Shown here one piece after another: positions 13,518 through 18,464 of a stretch of 18,464 nucleotides of DNA. Under the pieces are notes generated by a model. The model was not told the origin of the DNA and made no database searches. It worked only from the letters and a program-made list of their open reading frames with translations. The position numbers were made by a program, and so were the translations under genes. Position 1 is the first letter of the stretch. The number at the start of each line of letters is the position of its first letter. The DNA comes from Bacteroidales bacterium (GTDB lineage Bacteria > Bacteroidota > Bacteroidia > Bacteroidales > UBA10428), in the NCBI GenBank assembly GCA_030626465.1, contig DAOUOU010000034.1:1-18464 (forward strand). The letters run 5' to 3'.

Positions 13518-15050
13518 ATGATGAAAACTAAGATTAATAAAAATTACTTAGGTAAAAAGATTTTTCTTGTTGTGCCTCTGTTTTTCTTTTTTCACTTATC
13601 AGGCATATTATATGCTCAAAATCAACCAAACATTATTTTTATCCTGAGCGATGATCACAGGTACGACTTTATGGGATTTACCGGAAAAGTGCCGTGGCTC
13701 GAGACTCCGACTATTGACAGGCTCGCAAAAGAAGGTGTTTATTTTCCAAATACATTCGTAACAACTTCCTTATGTTCTCCCAGCAGAGCTTCAATCCTGA
13801 CCGGATTGTATTCCCATTCACACCAGATTGTTGACAATAATGCACCCATGCCCCGGGGATTGGTCTTCTTTCCTGAATACCTTCAGAAAGCAGGTTACGA
13901 AACAGCTTTTTTCGGTAAATGGCATATGGGTGATCAGGGAGATGATCCGCAACCTGGTTTTGATCACTGGGAAAGTTTTGAAGGCCAGGGTGATTATTAC
14001 AATCCAACCCTGAATATCAATGGCAAACGAATCTCTTATACCGATTCTTCCTATATTTCAGATCTATTGACCAAGCATGCTATTGAATGGATGAATACCC
14101 GCAAGGGTGAAAAACCTTTTTTTGTATATCTTTCTCACAAAGCAGTACATGCAATGTTCAAACCTTCAATACGGCATGCTTTTATCTATGAAGAAAAGGA
14201 GATTGTCTATCCTCCGTCTTATAGTGTATCCGCTGAAAATCCAAAAGGAAAACATCCCGGATCACCTTATCTTACCGATGAATACTATGGCGGGAACAGA
14301 TTACCGGATTGGGTAAGAAATCAGCGTGAAAGCTGGCATGGAGTAGATTTTATGTACCACGGTCAAATGGATTTCGAAACATTTTTCAGAAGGTATTGCG
14401 AAACTTTGATGGGAATTGATGAAAGTATAGGAAATGTTATTTCATTCCTTGAAGAAAAAAACCTGAAGGAATCAACAATACTTATCTACATGGGCGATAA
14501 TGGATTCTCTTTTGGTGAGCATGGACTGATTGATAAGAGACACTTTTATGAGGAATCGGCAAAGGTACCCTTGCTAGTCTGGAGTCCATGGTATTTTAGC
14601 GGAAATCGACAAATCAGGAAAATGATCCAGAATATAGATATAGCACCCACAATTTTAGATATGGCAGGAATTTCCGTTCCTGAATACATGCATGGACTTT
14701 CCTTTAAACCTCTTCTTGAAAATCAGGATGTCGACTGGAGAAATAAGATCTATTACGAGTATTACTGGGAATACGACTTCCCTCATACCCCTACTATGCA
14801 TGGCGTTAGAACGGATCGCTATAAATATATCCGATACCATGGTATCTGGGATACCAATGAGTTTTATGATCTCGAGGAAGATCCCCATGAAATGAACAAC
14901 CTGATAGCTTCTCCCGAACACCAGGAAATAATTGAGCAGCTGGCAACTGATATTTATGATTGGCTGGAATCAACTGGTGGTATGCAAATACCTCTGAAGA
15001 GAACCATCAAGTACAGATGGGGAGATCACAGGAATGATAGTGTTTATTAG
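13518..15050 (+). CDS. Secreted S1-type sulfatase (N-acetylglucosamine-6-sulfatase-like)
   Basis: This enzyme hydrolyses sulfate esters from a glycan in the periplasm or outside the cell. The signal peptide covers MMKTKINK... to LYA (about residue 33), cleaved before QNQPN. NIIFILSDDHRYD (38-50) supplies the metal-binding Asp45-Asp46. CSPSR at 86-90 is the formylglycine maturation motif, with Cys86 the residue to be converted. GKWHMG (133-138), YMGDNGFSFGEHG (324-336; Asp327, Asn328) and DKRHFYEE (339-346) complete the active site. The C-terminal half contains GVRTDRYKYIRY and EFYDLEEDPHEMNNL, the usual sulfatase end. At 510 residues it is full length. The pattern is closest to GlcNAc-6-sulfatase/mucin-desulfating members, but subfamily and linkage are not certain. 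The maturase is not in the window. Confidence 0.88.
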   Translation: MMKTKINKNYLGKKIFLVVPLFFFFHLSGILYAQNQPNIIFILSDDHRYDFMGFTGKVPWLETPTIDRLAKEGVYFPNTFVTTSLCSPSRASILTGLYSHSHQIVDNNAPMPRGLVFFPEYLQKAGYETAFFGKWHMGDQGDDPQPGFDHWESFEGQGDYYNPTLNINGKRISYTDSSYISDLLTKHAIEWMNTRKGEKPFFVYLSHKAVHAMFKPSIRHAFIYEEKEIVYPPSYSVSAENPKGKHPGSPYLTDEYYGGNRLPDWVRNQRESWHGVDFMYHGQMDFETFFRRYCETLMGIDESIGNVISFLEEKNLKESTILIYMGDNGFSFGEHGLIDKRHFYEESAKVPLLVWSPWYFSGNRQIRKMIQNIDIAPTILDMAGISVPEYMHGLSFKPLLENQDVDWRNKIYYEYYWEYDFPHTPTMHGVRTDRYKYIRYHGIWDTNEFYDLEEDPHEMNNLIASPEHQEIIEQLATDIYDWLESTGGMQIPLKRTIKYRWGDHRNDSVY

Positions 15051-15335
15051 AAGTCGGGAGCCCTCCTTCGCTGAAAGCTTCGGAGGACAATGTCCGAAGA
15101 CCGGAGTCGGAAGTCGGAAGACAGTTGTATGATGAACTGGGGAACTGGGGAATCGATGAAATGAAGTTACTTAATCGAAAATCGTCATCTCATCAGTTCC
15201 CCAGTTCATCGATTCACCAATTCTATCGTCCTTATTCATGCAATAAAACACGAAAGCAAACGTATCTTTCTATATTACCCCTTGATTTTTTTTAGCGCGT
15301 CAGATCACTTGTAATTACATAAGAAGCGTTACTTT
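15051..15335. repeat. Intergenic repeat cluster after the sulfatase gene
   Basis: Several structures follow each other. An imperfect hairpin, CCTCC...GGAGG (15062-15086), may serve as the sulfatase terminator. GGAC-AAT-GTCC (15085-15095) is a second small hairpin. Tandem heptamers of the form AGTCGGA occur at about 15104-15120. A perfect 17-bp inverted repeat, GATGAACTGGGGAACTG (15131-15147), pairs with 15194-15210 across a 46-base spacer. Within the left arm region GGGGAACTGGGGAA is also directly repeated. The 120 bases after 15215 show no further structure. No reading frame of note is present. This looks like accumulated non-coding repeats rather than a gene. Confidence 0.55.
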
Positions 15336-16094
15336 ATGGATAAAAAAATATCAATTGTATATATCCCATTGTTTCTGATCCTCCTGTATTCCTTTACAAG
15401 TGTGAACAGTTTTAAGGAAAACCAGATGAAATTTTCACGTGTTGAAAAAGCTTACCGGGAAAAGTGGAACCTAATCAATAATAACCTGAAAACACTTGAA
15501 ATAAACCCACAGGATATGGAACTCTATTTACGTGTTTTCAAGCTGGAAAAAGAAATTGAAGTCTGGGCAAAAAATAAAAGTGATGAAAGATATACCAAAG
15601 TAATAACATACGATATTTGCCGGCTTTCCGGTCAATTGGGCCCCAAAAGAAGACAGGGTGATTTTCAGGTTCCGGAAGGATTTTATCATATCAACCTATT
15701 CAATCCAAAAAGCAACTACCATCTTTCTTTAGGAATTAACTACCCAAACAAATCAGACCAGCTACTTGGAGTTAAAAACAATCTTGGAGGGGATATCTTT
15801 ATTCATGGAAAATGCGTTACGATTGGATCCTTGCCTATCACCAATGATAAAATAAAAGAACTTTATGTATACTGTGTTGAAGCAAAGAACAATGGCCAGT
15901 TCAATATTCCGGTTACCATCTTTCCGGCCAGATTGAGTAACATAAGATTCCGAAATCTTTCTGAAGATTTCAATCCTAACAAAGCTATTCTGGATTTATG
16001 GACCGATCTGAAACAGTTTTACGATCGATTCGAAGAAAACAAGTCCCTTCCCGGGATTACTTTTTTGAATAACGGACGTCATAAGATAGAGTGA
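15336..16094 (+). CDS. L,D-transpeptidase-like (YkuD/YafK-type) envelope protein with Cys-to-Ser at the active site
   Basis: The 252-residue protein has an N-terminal hydrophobic segment (ISIVYIPLFLILLYSF), a signal peptide or anchor. A charged helical region follows (33-95), then the catalytic-fold part: GDFQVPEGFYHIN (108-120), FNPKSNYHLSLGINYPN (122-138), GGDIFIHGKCVTIGS (151-165) and a C-terminal IPVTIFPARL (191-200). This matches YafK-like YkuD-family proteins of Bacteroidota, where the motif reads 'IHG.C.TIGC.P.TD'. His157 and Cys160 are kept, but the nucleophile position is Ser165 (codon TCC). Members crosslink peptidoglycan or attach proteins to it; a Ser variant would probably be inactive or differ in chemistry. 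One base change would restore Cys, so a sequencing error is possible. The gene is alone between repeats and a 255-base gap. Confidence 0.75.
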   Translation: MDKKISIVYIPLFLILLYSFTSVNSFKENQMKFSRVEKAYREKWNLINNNLKTLEINPQDMELYLRVFKLEKEIEVWAKNKSDERYTKVITYDICRLSGQLGPKRRQGDFQVPEGFYHINLFNPKSNYHLSLGINYPNKSDQLLGVKNNLGGDIFIHGKCVTIGSLPITNDKIKELYVYCVEAKNNGQFNIPVTIFPARLSNIRFRNLSEDFNPNKAILDLWTDLKQFYDRFEENKSLPGITFLNNGRHKIE

Positions 16095-16349
16095 AATATT
16101 ATGTTGACCTCACCTTGAGCATTCGTTCTCAAGTCAGCACCAAAATCCTGGTGAAGTTAGCAGGCATTCCGTCTGTCACAAATGCAATAATATGTAATGA
16201 TTTTACTTGTTCCGGCACCAGAAGTTAATATACATAAAGTCTGTTTCCGGAGAGATTACTATTGTCAACATTTTCACATTTTAATCTTCAATTGTTATAT
16301 TAATAGTATATTAGTCTACAATATAGTATAAGGGATAACGCTATTCTCA
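16095..16349. other. Gap before the ECF sigma gene with short hairpins
   Basis: CTTGAG (16114-16119) and CTCAAG (16128-16133) form a 6-bp stem 20 bases after the transpeptidase-like gene. CACC (16138-16141) and GGTG (16150-16153) form a second small one. These may end transcription. The 90 bases before 16350 are AT-rich, with no exact TAnnTTTG. Nothing coding is seen. Confidence 0.35.
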
Positions 16350-16943
16350 ATGGATATAAACGATAAAAATATCTTAAGTAAAATAAAACATGGGGACAGA
16401 GAAGTATTTCGAAAATTATTTGAAACATATTACCAGCGTTTAACCCTATATGCTAATAGTTATGTCGAGGACACAAGTGTTTCAGAAGATATTGTACAGG
16501 ATCTTTTCTTTCATTTATGGGAAAAAAGAACTGAATTAGCGATATTCTCATCCATTTCATCTTATCTTTTCAGAGCTGTACACAACCGTAGTATTCAGTA
16601 TCTTAGACACAAAAGGGTAACATCTGATTTTAATGAAAAAGAGCAGTTGAAGCTCAAAGAAGTAGAAATATTATACAATACTTCAGGTGATTTTACATTT
16701 TCTGAAATTCAATTGAATGAAATTGAAAGTATTGTTTCGAAAACATACAGTTCCCTGCCAGAAAAGACAAAAGAAATATTCAGGTTAAGCCGGGAAGACC
16801 ACAGAAGTTATCAAAAAATTGCTGATATTTTAAAAACCAATACCAAAACAGTGGAGTACCATATTTCCAAGACATTAAAAACCTTGCGTATGGCACTTAA
16901 AGATTATTTCTTCCTGCTATTTTGTCTCCTGATAGCAATATAA
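16350..16943 (+). CDS. ECF-type RNA polymerase sigma factor (Bacteroidota FecI-like family)
   Basis: The 197-residue protein has the two sigma domains. Region 2 (about 20-90) includes FRKLFETYYQRLTLYANSYV, EDIVQDLFFHLWEKR (47-61) and SYLFRAVHNRSIQYLRHKR (71-89). Region 4 (about 124-183) includes LPEKTKEIFRLSREDHRSYQKIADIL (136-161) and the helix-turn-helix NTKTVEYHISKTLKTLR (164-180). The C terminus is a short hydrophobic tail (YFFLLFCLLIAI), a feature common in sigma factors linked to SusC/SusD loci. With the FecR gene 37 bases downstream and a SusC receptor gene next, it should work in the trans-envelope pathway: the receptor senses a glycan, signals FecR, and FecR frees the sigma factor to transcribe the receptor genes. 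Confidence 0.9.
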   Translation: MDINDKNILSKIKHGDREVFRKLFETYYQRLTLYANSYVEDTSVSEDIVQDLFFHLWEKRTELAIFSSISSYLFRAVHNRSIQYLRHKRVTSDFNEKEQLKLKEVEILYNTSGDFTFSEIQLNEIESIVSKTYSSLPEKTKEIFRLSREDHRSYQKIADILKTNTKTVEYHISKTLKTLRMALKDYFFLLFCLLIAI

Positions 16944-16980
16944 ATTCTAAATGCTTTCAATAATTTTTAGGGTCTGACCA

Positions 16981-18144
16981 TTGTTAAACGTCATATATAC
17001 AACAGAAAAATATACGCATTTGAAAACAAAAGTAAACAGTAACGAAGAATCTCTATTCAAGTATTTTTCAGGCAAGGCAACGAATAATGAAATTAGATTC
17101 ATTTCAGAATGGCTGGATCAGGACAAGCATAACATACATGAATTCGCAACACTTAAAAAAATCTTTGTTGAGATCTCAGCAAACCTTGACTATGACAAAT
17201 CAGTTGTTGAAAAAGCATACAATGTATTTCTAGAACGAGCTGATGCCTATGAAAAAAATAAAGGACCTGATAAAAAGAGTAAGATCAATCGATTGCGAAA
17301 ATCAATAGTAAAATATGCAGCTGCTATTGTGCTTATGATATCGATAGGAACAGGTGCATATTTTCTGGGCGGTAAAACTATTTTTCTCCTGGATAGAGAA
17401 TCTTGTGAGATAGTTGTACCTTATGGCAGCAGATCTTCGGTTGTTCTTCCTGACGGAAGCAAAATATGGCTTAATGCAGGCAGTAAATTAATCTATAACA
17501 GACAATTTGGTATTCGTGAGCGTAAAGTATTCCTTGAGGGTGAAGCCTATTTTACTATTGAAAAGAAAAAGCATCCATTCGTTGTTCACACCTCCCATTT
17601 AGATATTCACGTGTTAGGAACAGCCTTCAATGTAAAGTCGTATCCCGAAGAAGATAATATAGAGACAACCCTGGTAAAAGGAAATATTCGCATTGAGACT
17701 AAAAAATCAGATAGTCCTGTCTATTTAAAACCAAAACAAAAGCTTACCTTTTATAAAGCTAACGCCTTCACTGAAATAAGCTCATTTGAAAAAAAATCAA
17801 AATCATCTAAGACCGGTAATAAGAATTTAACATCGAGCCCTGACAGGAAGTCATCAGGTGATATTGATATCAAGATAAATGTGAATACAGAAGAGTTCAC
17901 ATCATGGAAAGATGGTAAATTGATTTTTAATAATGAACCACTGGAAAGTCTTGCTAAAAAACTGGAAAGGAAATATAATATTATTTTCATTTTTAAGGAT
18001 GAAGAATTGAAGAAGTATTCCTATTCCGGAACCTTACTGGATTTTCCCCTTGAGCAGGTTCTGAAGGCCCTCGAGTTGACTTCACCTATTAACTATACGA
18101 TTCATGAGAAAAAAGTGACACTATACTATAACAAGAACTTTTAA
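16981..18144 (+). CDS. FecR-type anti-sigma factor (inner-membrane sensor)
   Basis: As read from TTG at 16981 the product is 387 residues. The cytoplasmic N-terminal part (23-65: EESLFKYFSGKATNNEIRFISEWLDQD...) binds the sigma factor. One transmembrane helix lies at about 112-130 (YAAAIVLMISIGTGAYFLG). The periplasmic FecR domain (about 143-240) contains VPYGSRSSVVLPDGSKIWLNAGSKLIY, VFLEGEAYFTI and VLGTAFNVKSYPEED. The C-terminal DUF4974 domain (about 312-385: GKLIFNNEPLESLAKKLERKYNI..., SGTLLDFPLEQVLKALEL) is the part that contacts the receptor's N-terminal signalling domain. A Ser/Lys-rich linker (267-292) separates the last two. No in-frame ATG lies near the N terminus. The start is TTG at 16981 or TTG at 17020; the latter (MKTKVNSNEESLF) fits the family equally well. 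It pairs with the sigma factor and receptor. Confidence 0.88.
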   Translation: MLNVIYTTEKYTHLKTKVNSNEESLFKYFSGKATNNEIRFISEWLDQDKHNIHEFATLKKIFVEISANLDYDKSVVEKAYNVFLERADAYEKNKGPDKKSKINRLRKSIVKYAAAIVLMISIGTGAYFLGGKTIFLLDRESCEIVVPYGSRSSVVLPDGSKIWLNAGSKLIYNRQFGIRERKVFLEGEAYFTIEKKKHPFVVHTSHLDIHVLGTAFNVKSYPEEDNIETTLVKGNIRIETKKSDSPVYLKPKQKLTFYKANAFTEISSFEKKSKSSKTGNKNLTSSPDRKSSGDIDIKINVNTEEFTSWKDGKLIFNNEPLESLAKKLERKYNIIFIFKDEELKKYSYSGTLLDFPLEQVLKALELTSPINYTIHEKKVTLYYNKNF

Positions 18145-18246
18145 CATAAAACTTAATATTCTTTACTAAATTCGTTACTAAACCGGACTACTGAAAATTA
18201 TAATATAACTACTAAAGCATTATGCCTATGGACTAACCCACTGAAA

Positions 18247-18277
18247 GATCGAAAAAAGCCGCTAACAGCTTTCGATC
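18247..18277 (+). terminator. Hairpin between FecR and SusC genes
   Basis: GATCGAAA (18247-18254) pairs with TTTCGATC (18270-18277). The pairing extends inward by AGC/GCT with a small A bulge, and a T-rich stretch (ATTGGTTTTATT) follows. It lies about 100 bases after the fecR stop and about 57 before the receptor start. It probably separates regulator and receptor transcripts. Confidence 0.5.
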
Positions 18278-18334
18278 ATAATTGGTTTTATTCAATATAA
18301 CTTTAACCTATGTAGAATCTAAACGCCTAATTTT

Positions 18335-18464
18335 ATGAATTTAATCCTTAACTACTTTTCCGATTCTTATGGAAAGCAATTCAAAAGGCTTCTTCTGATA
18401 TTCAGATGTATTGGTTTGTTAAGCCTTTTAGCTGTACTCAATGTTACAGCTAATGTATATTCCG
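18335..18464 (+). CDS. SusC-type TonB-dependent outer-membrane receptor, N-terminal fragment
   Basis: Only the first 43 codons are in the window; the gene continues past its end. The product starts MNLILNYFSDSYGKQFKR, followed by a hydrophobic core (LLLIFRCIGLLSLLAVLNV) and TANVYS. The end 'LNV.ANVYS' is the familiar signal-peptide ending of SusC/RagA proteins preceded by ECF sigma and FecR genes, where a Q and a signalling (STN) domain usually follow. The protein would import glycan fragments across the outer membrane with TonB energy and signal to FecR. Identification rests on this N terminus and on gene order. The ATG at 18335 is the only start that gives the full signal sequence. Confidence 0.75.
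   Translation, partial: MNLILNYFSDSYGKQFKRLLLIFRCIGLLSLLAVLNVTANVYS

Noticed and set aside
13711..14007. 98-codon minus-strand ORF
   Set aside because: Antisense shadow across the sulfatase active-site region, which is clearly coding on the plus strand.

Overview
The window is AT-rich chromosomal DNA from a member of the Bacteroidota, probably a polysaccharide-degrading, marine or sediment-type Bacteroidales relative. The phylum call rests on four things seen together: an ECF sigma factor, FecR anti-sigma and SusC-type receptor series at the right end; secreted S1-type sulfatases; short A-rich leaders without clear Shine-Dalgarno sites; and at least one promoter matching the Bacteroidota -33 TTG / -7 TAnnTTTG pattern (in front of the isochorismatase-like gene). 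The order-level placement is inference. I saw no tRNA, rRNA, CRISPR array, transposase or phage gene.

Left part (1-5510). The window opens inside the 3' end of a heparan N-sulfatase-like gene that stops early. A small secreted beta-barrel-like protein (378-977, +) follows. Then comes a run of minus-strand housekeeping and accessory genes: a DUF3267 zincin membrane protein, a SiaC/DUF1987 phosphoprotein, an AmrS-type radical SAM enzyme, a short-chain dehydrogenase, and an overlapping pair of isochorismatase-like hydrolase and PfkB sugar kinase.

Middle (5511-13268). A KpsF/GutQ-like SIS isomerase without CBS domains is divergent from a 500-residue lipoprotein with the full layout of a sialate O-acetylesterase but none of its catalytic residues. 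A large hairpin separates that gene from a convergent minus-strand operon encoding two paralogous lipoproteins (349 and 547 aa) and a 229-aa barrel-like protein. I cannot assign this operon to a described system. A 511-base gene-free stretch follows, then D-alanine--D-alanine ligase.

Right part (13518-18464). A complete secreted sulfatase with the CxPSR maturation motif is followed by a block of intergenic repeats and an L,D-transpeptidase-like protein whose catalytic cysteine position is serine. Last comes the ECF sigma / FecR / SusC series, whose receptor gene runs off the window. This looks like the regulated front of a polysaccharide utilisation locus, and the two flanking sulfatases suggest a sulfated glycan.

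The most interesting observations are two apparent pseudoenzymes of cell-envelope carbohydrate or peptidoglycan families, and the unassigned paralogous-lipoprotein/barrel operon.
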